DNA of 64,000 nt from Phenylobacterium sp. (GTDB taxonomy: Bacteria; Pseudomonadota; Alphaproteobacteria; Caulobacterales; Caulobacteraceae). This document shows positions 42,419 through 50,753 of the stretch, one piece after another. The position numbers and the translations under genes are program-made. Below the pieces are notes generated by a model, which worked only from the letters and a program-made list of their open reading frames with translations, was not told the DNA's origin and ran no database searches. How positions within the stretch are numbered: the first letter of the stretch is position 1; the number at the start of each line of letters is the position of its first letter. The DNA is taken from assembly GCF_013911965.1 (NCBI RefSeq), contig NZ_JACESE010000001.1, positions 1 to 64,000 of the forward strand, read 5' to 3'.

Positions 42419-43494
42419 GCCTGCGCCGCCCGCTGCGGCGAGGTCAGCATGTCCCAGGCCAGCGGCTCGCCGCGCGCCAGGTCGCGCGCCGCCGTCATTC
42501 CGATCACCGCCTCCAGATGCTCCGGCGCAAGGCCGAGCCCCGGCCGGATCGAGCGGACATGGGCGCGCCCGATCGTCTCCCCCGCCCTGACCTCGGCGGC
42601 GACATAGAGCGAGCGGCGGAACTGGGCGTTGGCCCGCTCCGAGCCCAGCAGGTCGTACTGCGCCGTCCCCAGCGCCTCCCAGGCGGCCCGGGTGTCGGTC
42701 ACCAGCGCGCGGAACTCATCCGGCTCCAGGGAAAAGGCGGCGTCCGGCCCACCGTCGGCCCGGGCGAGCGTGAAGTGCTTCTCGATCACGCAGGCCCCGA
42801 GGGCCACGGCCGCCACGGCCGCCGCCGTGCCCGGAGTATGGTCCGAAAGGCCGACGGGACAGCCGAAACGCTGCGCCATGTCGGGCACGGTGCGGACATT
42901 GGCGTCGGCCATCGGGGCCGGATAGCTGGAAACGCAGTGCAGCAGGACGACCCCGGCCGCGCCCGCCTCGAGCGCCGCATTGCGGGCGGCGGCCATCTCG
43001 GCGAGGTTCGCCATGCCGGTGGAGATGACCAGCGGCTTGCCCTGGCGCGCGGCGTAGCGGATCAGCGGCAGGTCGACGGCCTCGAAGGAGGCGATCTTGT
43101 AGGCCGGGGCCTCAAGTCCCGCGAGCAGGTCGACCGCGGTTTCATCGAAGGGGCTGGAGAAGAGAGTCACGCCCCGCTGGCGGGCCCGTTCGAACAGCGC
43201 CGGGTGCCACTCATAGGGCGTCTGCGCTTCCTGGTAGAGCTCGTAGAGGCTGCGTCCGTCCCACAGGCCGCCTTGGATTCTGAACTCCGGCCGGTCGACG
43301 TCCATGGTGATGGTGTCGGCGGTGTAGGTCTGGATCTTGATGGCGTCGCAGCCCGTCTCCGCCGCGGCGTCGATCATCGCCAGCGCGCGGCCCAGGTCGC
43401 CATTGTGGTTGCCCGACAGTTCGCAGATCACATAGGGCGGATGGGCGGGACCGATCTTGCGGTCGGCGATCTCGATTTCAGGAGGCTGGGTCAC
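42415..43494 (-). CDS. pseI: Pseudaminic acid synthase
   Basis: Condenses the altrose derivative with phosphoenolpyruvate to form pseudaminic acid; 359 aa. The NeuB-type TIM barrel carries ICELSGNHNGDL, AIKIQTYTADTIT, FSSPFDETAVDLL, YKIASFE, ISTGMA, LHCVSSYPAP and VIEKHFTLAR; a C-terminal SAF antifreeze-like domain (SLYVAAEVRAGETIGRAHVRSIRPG) follows. The YTADTIT version distinguishes PseI from sialic acid synthases. The start is a GTG preceded by GGAG. It is convergent with pseH. PseB and PseC, which begin the pathway, are not in the window. Confidence 0.93.
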   Translation of the reverse strand: MTQPPEIEIADRKIGPAHPPYVICELSGNHNGDLGRALAMIDAAAETGCDAIKIQTYTADTITMDVDRPEFRIQGGLWDGRSLYELYQEAQTPYEWHPALFERARQRGVTLFSSPFDETAVDLLAGLEAPAYKIASFEAVDLPLIRYAARQGKPLVISTGMANLAEMAAARNAALEAGAAGVVLLHCVSSYPAPMADANVRTVPDMAQRFGCPVGLSDHTPGTAAAVAAVALGACVIEKHFTLARADGGPDAAFSLEPDEFRALVTDTRAAWEALGTAQYDLLGSERANAQFRRSLYVAAEVRAGETIGRAHVRSIRPGLGLAPEHLEAVIGMTAARDLARGEPLAWDMLTSPQRAAQA

Positions 43495-43545
43495 CTGGGT
43501 CGCTCCGGTTTCGCCTGATCCTAGCCCTGGAGCGAAAAGAGGTCG

Positions 43546-43812
43546 TTAACCCTGGCCGCCGCCGCGGCTCGCCCAGGCGACGCCGACGACCGCCCCGAGG
43601 CCAAGGCCGAAGGCCACGCCGAAGGCGACGCTGCCGAACACGGCCCCCAGAGCCGCCCCCAGGGCGACGCCGGCGGCGATCCAGCCGCCGGTCGCCCGAA
43701 GGCTCGCCCGGCCCGCGACGCCCGGCGGCGTCAGCGGCCCGTCGGATGGCGGGCGTTCGGAGGGCGGGCGTTCGGAGGGCGTGGCGGGATCGGAAGGTTT
43801 CGGCTCGTCCAT
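43546..43812 (-). CDS. Small glycine-zipper membrane protein, unknown function
   Basis: An 88 aa protein that I do not recognise. An N-terminal Pro/Ser-rich cytoplasmic-looking part contains a tandem ERPPS repeat (encoded by two copies of a GGGCGTTCGGAGG unit at about 43748-43785). Two small-residue-rich membrane segments with glycine-zipper spacing follow (AAGVALGAALGAVFGSVAFG and FGLGLGAVVGVAW). The ATG at 43812 is preferred over an in-frame TTG six codons earlier. It is divergent from trxB. Function unknown. Confidence 0.55.
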   Translation of the reverse strand: MDEPKPSDPATPSERPPSERPPSDGPLTPPGVAGRASLRATGGWIAAGVALGAALGAVFGSVAFGVAFGLGLGAVVGVAWASRGGGQG

Positions 43813-43889
43813 GCCGATTGAACGCGCCAATAGAAGTCCTGGCGCCGTGCGCCCCTCCCAAGGAGCGGAATCTGCTCTAAATAAGCCCC

Positions 43890-44891
43890 ATGTCCGAACC
43901 CCGCACCACCCGCTGTCTCATCGTCGGCTCCGGCCCGGCCGGCTACACGGCCGCCATCTACGCCGCCCGCGCCCTGCTGAATCCCGTCCTGATCGCCGGC
44001 ATCCAGCCGGGCGGCCAGCTGACCATCACCACGGACGTGGAGAACTATCCGGGGTTCGCCGACGTGATCCAGGGCCCCTGGCTCATGGACCAGATGCGCG
44101 CCCAGGCCGAGCATGTGGGCACGGAGATGGTCGACGACATCGTGGTCGAGGCCGACCTCTCCAAGCGCCCCTTCCGGCTGACGTGCGATTCGGGACAGGT
44201 CTGGCTGGCGGAGACCCTCATCATCGCCACCGGCGCCCAGGCCCGCTGGCTGGGCCTGGAGACCGAGGAGAAGTTCAAGGGCTTCGGCGTCTCGGCCTGC
44301 GCCACCTGCGACGGCTTCTTCTATCGCAACAAGGAGGTCGTGGTGGTCGGCGGCGGCAACACCGCCGTGGAGGAGGCCCTCTTCCTGACGAGCTTCGCCT
44401 CCAAGGTGACGCTGGTCCACCGCCGCGACGAACTGCGCGCCGAGAAGATCCTGCAGGAGCGCCTGCTGGCCCATCCCAAGATCGAGGTGATCTGGGACCA
44501 CGCCATTGACGAGGTGCTGGGCGAGACCGACCCGCTGGGCGTCACCGGCGTGCGGCTCAAGAACGTCAACACCGGCGAGACGCGGGATCTCGACTGCGCC
44601 GGCGTCTTCATCGCCATCGGCCACGCGCCGGCCTCCGAACTCTTCAAGGGCCAGCTTTCCATGGATTCGGCCGGCTATCTGGATGTGAAGCCGGGCACGA
44701 CCTCCACCGAGATCGAGGGCGTCTACGCCGCCGGCGACGTGACCGACCATGTCTATCGCCAGGCGGTGACCGCCGCGGGCATGGGCTGCATGGCCGCCCT
44801 TGAGGCCGTGCGCTTCCTGGCCGAAGAAGACCACCGCAAGGCCCACCACCCCATCAGCCACGCCGAGGCCGAAAAGATCGGCACGTGGTAG
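43890..44891 (+). CDS. trxB: Thioredoxin-disulfide reductase
   Basis: NADPH- and FAD-dependent flavoenzyme that reduces thioredoxin; 333 aa. FAD motif GSGPAGYTAAIYAARA near the N-terminus, QPGGQLTITTDVENYPG, active-site disulfide CATC (in SACATCDGFFY, about 137-146), NADPH motif VGGGNTAVEEA and the closing GVYAAGDVTDHVYRQAVTAAG. All features are canonical. The MurA-like gene follows after 28 bases and may be co-transcribed. It serves cytoplasmic thiol redox balance. Confidence 0.97.
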   Translation: MSEPRTTRCLIVGSGPAGYTAAIYAARALLNPVLIAGIQPGGQLTITTDVENYPGFADVIQGPWLMDQMRAQAEHVGTEMVDDIVVEADLSKRPFRLTCDSGQVWLAETLIIATGAQARWLGLETEEKFKGFGVSACATCDGFFYRNKEVVVVGGGNTAVEEALFLTSFASKVTLVHRRDELRAEKILQERLLAHPKIEVIWDHAIDEVLGETDPLGVTGVRLKNVNTGETRDLDCAGVFIAIGHAPASELFKGQLSMDSAGYLDVKPGTTSTEIEGVYAAGDVTDHVYRQAVTAAGMGCMAALEAVRFLAEEDHRKAHHPISHAEAEKIGTW

Positions 44892-44919
44892 GCGGACGCC
44901 TCCAGCTTCACGAGGGCCC

Positions 44920-46218
44920 ATGACCAATCTGATCGTGCGCGGGGGCCGTCCCCTGCGGGGCGAGATCACGCCCTCCGCCAACAAGAACGCCGTCCTGCCG
45001 GTGCTCTGCGCCACCCTGCTCAGCGATGCGCCGCTGGTGCTGCACCGCGTGCCCGACATCACCGACGTACGGAAGATCCTCGACTTCTTCCGCGCCCTGG
45101 GCAGCCAGGTCGACATGGATTTCGGCACGGGGACGCTGCGGCTGCATCACGGCGAGAACCTGGACCCGAGCCGTGCGCACCTGCCGCTCGGCATGCGCTC
45201 GTCCGTGATGCTGATCCCCGCCCTGCTGCATCGCTTCGGCAAGGCGAGCCTGGAGGACGAGGCCAAGGGCTGCACCCTCGGCGCGCGCGAGATCGACCCG
45301 CACCTGGAGGTCTTCGAGGCCTTCGGCGCCCGGGTGGAGATGCGCGAGGCCGCCATCCTGATCGACGCGAGCGAGGGCTTCCACGCCACGCGGCACTGGC
45401 TCGACTACGCCTCGGTCACGACGACGGAGAACTTCGCCATCTGTGCGGCCGTCGCCAAGGGAACCTCGCAGCTGGTCAACGCCGCCTGCGAGCCGCATGT
45501 GCAGGAGTTCTGCCGCTTCCTCGTTCAGATGGGCGCCAGGGTGGAGGGCGTCGGCGCCTCGACCCTCACCATCGAGGGCGTGGAGACGCTGGGCGCGACC
45601 ACCTTCACCTTCCAGGACGACTTCCACGAGGTGGCGACCTTCCTGGCCATGGGCGCCATCACCGGCGGCGACGTGGCGGTGCGCAACGGATCGGCCGACG
45701 TCTTCCCGCTCATCGACCGCACCTTCGCCAAGTTCGGCGTCGAGGTGACGCACCAGGACGGCTGGTCGCGGGCGCGCCTGGACGGGCCCCTGCGCGTGCG
45801 CCAGCCCTTCACCAGCCACATCCTGCAGAAGGTCGAGGCCGCGCCCTGGCCCTATGTGCCGGCCGACCTGCTGCCGATCTTCATCGCGCTCGGCGTGCGC
45901 GCCGAGGGATCGGTGATGTTCTGGAACAAGGTCTATGAAGGGGCGCTGGGCTGGACGTCGGAGCTGGCCAAGTTCGGCGGCCACGCCGTGCTGTGCGATC
46001 CGCACCGGGTGATCACCTATGGCGGCAAGCCGCTGTTCCCCGCCCAGGTGGAGAGCCCCTACATCATCCGCGTGGCCATCGCCCTCTTCATGCTGGCCGC
46101 CAGCATCGAGGGCGTCTCGACCATCACCAACGCCGCCCCGATCAAGCGCGCCCATCCGAATTTCGTCGAGAACCTGAACGCCCTGGGCGCCGATGTGGAG
46201 TGGGTGTCGGGGGACTAG
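44920..46218 (+). CDS. MurA-like UDP-N-acetylglucosamine 1-carboxyvinyltransferase family protein
   Basis: A 432 aa protein of the EPSP-synthase/MurA fold, which transfers enolpyruvate to UDP-GlcNAc in peptidoglycan synthesis. The N-terminal Lys-Asn motif is SANKNAVLPVL and the catalytic-Cys block is EAKGCTLGAREIDPH. But several canonical segments differ: VPADLLPIFIALG replaces FPTDMQAQ, and the C-terminal RAG-A-L block reads SPYIIRVAIAL. It therefore belongs to a divergent MurA-like subgroup and may be a paralogue with its own role; the gene symbol is withheld. It follows trxB on the same strand. Confidence 0.82.
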   Translation: MTNLIVRGGRPLRGEITPSANKNAVLPVLCATLLSDAPLVLHRVPDITDVRKILDFFRALGSQVDMDFGTGTLRLHHGENLDPSRAHLPLGMRSSVMLIPALLHRFGKASLEDEAKGCTLGAREIDPHLEVFEAFGARVEMREAAILIDASEGFHATRHWLDYASVTTTENFAICAAVAKGTSQLVNAACEPHVQEFCRFLVQMGARVEGVGASTLTIEGVETLGATTFTFQDDFHEVATFLAMGAITGGDVAVRNGSADVFPLIDRTFAKFGVEVTHQDGWSRARLDGPLRVRQPFTSHILQKVEAAPWPYVPADLLPIFIALGVRAEGSVMFWNKVYEGALGWTSELAKFGGHAVLCDPHRVITYGGKPLFPAQVESPYIIRVAIALFMLAASIEGVSTITNAAPIKRAHPNFVENLNALGADVEWVSGD

Positions 46219-46376
46219 GTTGGGCTCCTGTCCGGCCGTCTGCATGACGACCGATCGACGGCATGGAACGCTGCATGTCGGCGCGGCGGGACTGGAGATC
46301 GCGCTGATCAAGGCGGAGAACCCCGAATGGGTGGACCTCCATCCAGGACTCATCGGATCGCCTGCATCACCTTCGA

Positions 46377-46446
46377 GCTTGACCCGAGGGTCCATGCACG
46401 CTGCGGCGGGCCCCGTGCTCATGGATGGTCGGGTCAAGCCCGACCA
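46377..46446. repeat. Nested inverted repeat, intergenic REP-like element
   Basis: Arms of 20 bases, 46377-46396 and 46420-46439, are complementary at 17 positions (11 in a row: GCTTGACCCGA with TCGGGTCAAGC). A second hairpin GGTCGGG/CCCGACC (46428-46446) is nested in the right arm. When read through it yields the peptide-like DGRVKPDHDE, a signature seen in spurious ORF tails across alphaproteobacteria, so it is probably a dispersed intergenic repeat. The rest of the gap between the MurA-like and GNAT genes (46219-46490) holds nothing else recognisable. Confidence 0.6.
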
Positions 46447-46490
46447 TGACGAACAATAGTGCTTTGCAGCATAGCGGTATGGAGCCCTGC

Positions 46491-46979
46491 ATGATCCGCC
46501 TTGTGACACCGGCCGACCACGCCGACGTCCGCGACCTGAACCTGTCCGCCTTCGACGGCGCGGCGGAGGCTGATCTCGTCGAAGCCCTGCGGACCGACGG
46601 CGACGTCGTGTTGGAGCTTGTGGCCGAAGAGGCCGGCGAGATCGCCGGCCATATCCTCTTCAGCCGCCTGTGGGCCGACAGCGAGGGCCTCTTCGTCGCG
46701 CTTGCGCCCGTGGCCGTCGTTCCCGCCCGGCAGGGTCAGGGCGTGGGCTCCCGCCTGGTGCGCGCCGGGCTGGAATTCTGCCAGGAGTTCGGCGTTCACG
46801 CGGTGATCGTCCTCGGTTACCCGGACTACTATCCGCGCTTCGGATTCTCGGCGGAGGCCGCCGGCAAGCTGAAGAGCCCCTATGCCGGCTCGCCCGCCTA
46901 CATGGCCAAGGCGCTGGAGCCCGGCGCGCTGGATGAGCCTCTGACGCTCGCCTATCCTGACGCCTTCTCTCGCCTCTAG
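46491..46979 (+). CDS. GNAT-family N-acetyltransferase (YhbS-like)
   Basis: A 162 aa acetyltransferase with the YhbS-type layout. The strand GEIAGHILFSRLW, the CoA-binding loop VVPARQGQGVGSRLVRAGL and the characteristic VIVLGYPDYYPRFGFSA are all present. The ATG at 46491 is chosen because GGAG lies 6 bases before it; an ATG four codons earlier is possible, and the longer frame reads through the repeat element. Its stop overlaps that of the SleB lipoprotein gene by 4 bases on the other strand. The substrate is unknown. Confidence 0.9.
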   Translation: MIRLVTPADHADVRDLNLSAFDGAAEADLVEALRTDGDVVLELVAEEAGEIAGHILFSRLWADSEGLFVALAPVAVVPARQGQGVGSRLVRAGLEFCQEFGVHAVIVLGYPDYYPRFGFSAEAAGKLKSPYAGSPAYMAKALEPGALDEPLTLAYPDAFSRL

Positions 46980-48106
46980 TCCTCCGGCGCAGCGCGCGCG
47001 GGAAGACCTTCGTCGAGCCGCGCCTCGACCTTGGCGAGGCTCTCGTTGATCTGCCGGACTTCCTCCGGGGTCGGCGCCCGTCGCGTCGGCGTCAGCACGC
47101 CGGCCACGCGGGTCGAGGCCCCGCCCGGCGCCTGATCGGCCACGTCATAGGTGCGCACCTCGCCGGCGACGGCCAAGGTCACCGAGCGCCCCGCGGGCAC
47201 GCCCTGGGCCTGCGGATCGAACAGGCCCTGCGTCCGGGCGTCGGTCCCGCCCAGCACCACGGGCGTCAGGTTCCGTTCGCCGCCGGCATAACGGCTCGTG
47301 AAGGCCGGCGGTTCGCCCATCGGCCCCGTCCAGCGATAGAAGATGTGCGCGCCCACCTTGGTCAGCTTGACCAGGGTCGGAGCCCAGTAGGGCGCCACAT
47401 AGTCGGCGTGGTAGTGGGTGGCGGGACCGACGCCCGTTTCGACGAAGCCGTCGAGGGCCTCGCGCGCGACGTTTTCGGCCCTGCGCCACAGCCCCGGCTC
47501 CGGCGCCCACATCAGCGAACCGTCGCAGGTGAAGCTGAACTGACAGCCCGTGCGCCGCGCCGAGCCCTGAAAGACCACGCCGCAGACGGAGTCCGGATAG
47601 GCCGGGTGACGCACGCGGTTCAGCACCACCTGGGCCACCGCCCGCTGGCCCTCCAGCGGCTCGCGGGCGGCCTCGTAATAGATGGCCTGAGTCAGGCAGC
47701 GCAGCGCCTGCGCCCGGTCGCCGGAAGAGGCGCGCAGGACGAAGGGCGACATCGCATTGATCGGCGCGCCGGCGAACGGCCGCAAGGCGTTGATTTCGCG
47801 CGCGGTGCGGTCGAACGTGGTGCCGAAGCCCAGGGTCGGTATCTCGGCGAGATCGAAGGTCTCCCAGCCGGCGGGGCGTCCCCAGTAATCGGTGTGCGGC
47901 GCCGGATCGTGCCGGCGCGCCAGGGCCAGCATGGCCGGGTCCATGTCGGCGGTCAGGCGGCGCAGGCCTTCGTCGGAGAGGTTGCGCGCCACCGTCGCCA
48001 GGCCCTCGGCCCGGCCGGCGTACATCGGCCGGTCGTAGGTCGTGAGGCAGCCGCTCAGCAGGAGGGCCGCGGCCAGGGCGAAGAGGGGGCGGAGCAAAGT
48101 GGTCAA
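46976..48106 (-). CDS. SleB-family cell wall hydrolase, lipoprotein
   Basis: A 376 aa predicted peptidoglycan hydrolase. A lipoprotein signal with lipobox LSGC (Cys20) anchors it to a membrane. The SleB/Hydrolase_2 domain (about 130-260) has the conserved LTQAIYYEAAREPLEGQ (catalytic Glu), AVAQVVLNRVRHPAYPDSVC and GCQFSFTCDG. The C-terminal region is variable and Pro/Ala-rich. The start appears to be a TTG at 48106, because no other codon preserves the signal peptide; its ribosome binding site is weak. A paralogue with the same core is at 58595-59842. Confidence 0.88.
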   Translation of the reverse strand: MTTLLRPLFALAAALLLSGCLTTYDRPMYAGRAEGLATVARNLSDEGLRRLTADMDPAMLALARRHDPAPHTDYWGRPAGWETFDLAEIPTLGFGTTFDRTAREINALRPFAGAPINAMSPFVLRASSGDRAQALRCLTQAIYYEAAREPLEGQRAVAQVVLNRVRHPAYPDSVCGVVFQGSARRTGCQFSFTCDGSLMWAPEPGLWRRAENVAREALDGFVETGVGPATHYHADYVAPYWAPTLVKLTKVGAHIFYRWTGPMGEPPAFTSRYAGGERNLTPVVLGGTDARTQGLFDPQAQGVPAGRSVTLAVAGEVRTYDVADQAPGGASTRVAGVLTPTRRAPTPEEVRQINESLAKVEARLDEGLPARAAPED

Positions 48107-48212
48107 GCTTGCGTTGTAGGCTCAAGTGCAAGGGCGGACGCGGCCCTCCGGAGTTCCTCTATATGCAACCAGAAGCCGGCGAAAAAGCGGACGGAACACA
48201 AGGGCTTCCCCG

Positions 48213-50597
48213 ATGACGCGAACGGAGGACCGACTGCTGTCCCTCATCCGCGGCGAGCCGCCGGGCTTCGCATGGGCCCTGGCCTTCTGTGCGGCCAGCC
48301 TGGCCCTGGGCGTGCTGGTCCGCGTCGCCTTCGTCGGGCTGGACGCGGGGCTCGGCATGTCGATCACCTATGTGCCCGCCTTCATCGCCGCCACCCTCTA
48401 TGCCGGACGCCGCTGGGGCTGGGCGACCCTGGCTGCGGCCATGGTGCTGGGGGTGTTGTGGCCGAGCGCCTTCGCCCGCTCCGGCCCGATGCTGCCCCTG
48501 CAGGTGATGTACCTGATATCGGGCGTGATCACCGTCTGGTTCTCCGGCGAACTCAGGGCGGCTCTGGTCCGCCTGGAGGAGACCCGGCGGCACGAAGCGG
48601 AGATCCGCCGGGCCCTCGACGAGGCCGAGGCGCGGCTGAAGCTGGCCCAGGAGGCCGGCGGCGTCGGCGTCTGGGACTGGAACCTGGAGACCGGCGAGAC
48701 CCACTGGTCCAGCGCCGTCCATCGCAATCTCGGCCTCGATCCGGCCGAGCCGCCGGGCGTCGAGGCGATGATGCGCATGATCCATCCCGACGACCAGGAG
48801 CGCATGAGGGACATGGGCCGGCAGGCTCGCGACGGGGCCTTCGAGCCGGTGGAGTACCGCGTGGTGCGGTCGGACGGCTCGGTGCGATGGCTGCTGTCGC
48901 GCGGCGAGGTCCTGGAGGAGCAGAGCGGCGCCCGCCGGGCCATCGGCGTCAACATCGACGTCACCGAGCGGCGGCGCGCGGAGGCCGAACTGCGCGAGAG
49001 CGAACTGCGCTTCCGCACGCTGGCCGACAGCGTGCCCATCCTGATGTGGGTCTCCCACCCCGACGGCCGCCGCGAGTTCGTGAACCAGACCTATGTCGAC
49101 TTCCTCGGCGCCGGCTACGAGGCCGCCCTCTCCTTCGACTGGCGCCAGCGCCTGCATCCCGAGGACCACGACCGCATCCTGGAGGACCAGGTGACGGGCG
49201 AGGCCTCCCGCCAGCCCTTCGTCCTGGAGGCGCGCTACCGCCGGGCCGATGGGGAATGGCGGTGGGTGCGGTCCATCTCCCGGCCGCGCATCGGCCCCGA
49301 GGGTCAGTTCCGCGGCTTCGTCGGCGCCGGCTATGACGTCACCGAGGCCAAGCAGGTCCAGGCCGATCTCGAGCACATCAACGACCTGATGGCCGAGCGG
49401 GTGGAGGCGGCGCTCGCCGATCGCGATCGCGCCGAGGTGGCCCTGCGCCGGGCGCAGCGGCTCGAGGCGGTGGGACAGCTGACCGGCGGCGTGGCCCATG
49501 ACTTCAACAACCTGCTCACCGTGGTGATCGGCGCCCTGGACCTCGTCCAGCGCCGGCCCGACGACGTTCAGCGGCGCGAACGGATGATCGAGGCGGCGCT
49601 CGCCGCCGCCCGCCGGGGCGAGCGCCTGACCCAGCAGCTGCTCGCCTTCGCCCGTCGCCAGCCCCTGAAGCCGGAGGCCGCCCACGTCGACGACCTGGTG
49701 CGGGAAGCCGAACCCCTCCTCCAGCGCGCGGTCGGCGAAGCCGTCAGCCTCGTCTTCTCCCTGGGCGCGGAAGGCGCGGTGGCGCGTCTGGACTCCAGCC
49801 AGTTCGACGCCGCCCTGATGAACCTGGCGGTCAACGCCCGCGACGCGGTCACCCAGGGCGGCGTGATCCGCGTGGAAACCACGGCCGTCAGCCTGCGGGA
49901 GGGCGAGGTCGAAGGCGCCCCGGCCGGCGGCTATGTCTGCATCAGCGTCCACGACACGGGCGTCGGAATGGACGAGGCGGTGGCCGCGCGGATCTTCGAA
50001 CCCTTCTTCACCACCAAGGAGGTGGGCAAGGGCACCGGGCTTGGCCTGTCGCAGGTCTACGGCTTCGCCCGGCAAAGCGGCGGATCGGTCGCGGTCGAAA
50101 GCGCGCCTGGCCTGGGAACGACGGTCCGCCTCTACCTGCCTCTCACCGAGGACGCGTCCGTTCCGGGGCTCCTGGCCGGACATCAGCGAGGCTCGGAGCC
50201 GCCGCAAGCGCCCGGACGGGCGCTCAAGATTCTGCTGGTGGAGGACGACGCCGACGTCGCCGAGCTGGCCCGGGACATGCTGCTCGACCTCGGTCACGCC
50301 GTCCGCCATGTCTCGGGCTTCCAGCCGGCCGTCGAGCTTCTGCGGTCCGACGCCGAACTCGACCTCCTGCTCACCGATCTGGTCATGCCCGGCGGGGGCA
50401 CCGGCGCCGACGTCGCGCGGGCGGCGATCGAAGCGCGTCCGGGCCTGCCGGTGGTCCTGTGCTCCGGATATGCCGGCGAGGTGCTGGAGACCCGCGACGA
50501 GCTGCCCTGGCCCCTGCTTCGCAAGCCCTATTCGGCCGGCGATCTCGCCCAGGCCATCGAGGCGGCGCTCGTCTCGGCCTCCGCGTCGCCAACCTGA
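48213..50597 (+). CDS. Membrane-bound hybrid sensor histidine kinase (PAS-PAS-HisKA-HATPase-REC)
   Basis: A 794 aa sensor kinase. The N-terminus (about 20-120) holds three to four transmembrane helices. Two PAS domains follow (WDWNLETGETHWSS; LADSVPILMWVSHPDGR), each ending in a DVTE motif. The dimerisation/phospho-acceptor block is GGVAHDFNNLLTVV, and the HATPase has NLAVNARDAV, DTGVGMD and GTGLGLSQVYGF. A C-terminal receiver has phospho-Asp in LLLTDLVMPGG and Lys in LRKPYS. The ATG at 48213 is chosen at the start of the membrane region. The signal is unknown; no output regulator is adjacent. Confidence 0.93.
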   Translation: MTRTEDRLLSLIRGEPPGFAWALAFCAASLALGVLVRVAFVGLDAGLGMSITYVPAFIAATLYAGRRWGWATLAAAMVLGVLWPSAFARSGPMLPLQVMYLISGVITVWFSGELRAALVRLEETRRHEAEIRRALDEAEARLKLAQEAGGVGVWDWNLETGETHWSSAVHRNLGLDPAEPPGVEAMMRMIHPDDQERMRDMGRQARDGAFEPVEYRVVRSDGSVRWLLSRGEVLEEQSGARRAIGVNIDVTERRRAEAELRESELRFRTLADSVPILMWVSHPDGRREFVNQTYVDFLGAGYEAALSFDWRQRLHPEDHDRILEDQVTGEASRQPFVLEARYRRADGEWRWVRSISRPRIGPEGQFRGFVGAGYDVTEAKQVQADLEHINDLMAERVEAALADRDRAEVALRRAQRLEAVGQLTGGVAHDFNNLLTVVIGALDLVQRRPDDVQRRERMIEAALAAARRGERLTQQLLAFARRQPLKPEAAHVDDLVREAEPLLQRAVGEAVSLVFSLGAEGAVARLDSSQFDAALMNLAVNARDAVTQGGVIRVETTAVSLREGEVEGAPAGGYVCISVHDTGVGMDEAVAARIFEPFFTTKEVGKGTGLGLSQVYGFARQSGGSVAVESAPGLGTTVRLYLPLTEDASVPGLLAGHQRGSEPPQAPGRALKILLVEDDADVAELARDMLLDLGHAVRHVSGFQPAVELLRSDAELDLLLTDLVMPGGGTGADVARAAIEARPGLPVVLCSGYAGEVLETRDELPWPLLRKPYSAGDLAQAIEAALVSASASPT

Positions 50598-50607
50598 AGC
50601 TTGCCGC

Positions 50608-50635
50608 TTGCATCTCACCGGCAAGGGTCTATATG
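50608..50635 (+). promoter_or_regulatory. Candidate nadA promoter
   Basis: TTGCAT (50608-50613) and TATATG (50630-50635) are 16 bases apart. Transcription would start near 50642, just upstream of the first palindrome, so a repressor bound there would block early elongation or promoter escape. The same TATATG contains the ATG of a possible 17-codon ORF (50633-50686) with an AAGGG site; both cannot hold. Confidence 0.4.
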
Positions 50636-50649
50636 TGTGACGAACGAGT

Positions 50650-50668
50650 TATGCTCTTTCTGAGCATA
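50650..50668 (+). promoter_or_regulatory. Palindromic operator 1 of nadABC
   Basis: TATGCTC-TTTCT-GAGCATA is a perfect palindrome with a 5-base spacer. An identical half-site pair recurs at 50725-50741, centre-to-centre 74 bp. Placement just after the candidate promoter fits a repressor site for NAD synthesis. NadQ and NrtR are known alphaproteobacterial NAD regulators; which one, if either, binds here is not known from this sequence. Confidence 0.65.
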
Positions 50669-50673
50669 TTAGC

Positions 50674-50713
50674 GGCGCCTCGCTAAGACGACTGCCCCGA
50701 GGCGCCTTTCTTT
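50674..50713 (+). terminator. Intrinsic terminator between the two nad palindromes
   Basis: GGCGCCTCG (50674-50682) pairs perfectly with CGAGGCGCC (50698-50706) and is followed by TTTCTTT. It could end the hybrid-kinase transcript, 77 bases upstream, or act as an attenuator in the nadA leader. Its position between two identical operators is unusual. Confidence 0.7.
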
Positions 50714-50724
50714 GGGCCGGTGAA

Positions 50725-50741
50725 ATGCTCACTTTGAGCAT
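50725..50741 (+). promoter_or_regulatory. Palindromic operator 2 of nadABC
   Basis: ATGCTC-ACTTT-GAGCAT repeats the half-sites and 5-base spacer of operator 1. It ends at the base before the AAGGAGG ribosome binding site of nadA. The 74-bp spacing between centres is about seven helical turns, favouring looping by one dimeric or tetrameric regulator. Confidence 0.65.
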
Positions 50742-50753
50742 AAGGAGGACGCC

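Noticed and set aside
46193-46459. Short plus-strand frame ending DGRVKPDHDEQ
   Set aside because: The sequence derives from the nested inverted repeat; it has no ribosome binding site and overlaps the end of the MurA-like gene.
50633-50686. 17-codon leader peptide upstream of nadA
   Set aside because: It has an AAGGG site but its ATG coincides with the best -10 element and its sequence is dictated by the operator palindrome; kept only as a note.
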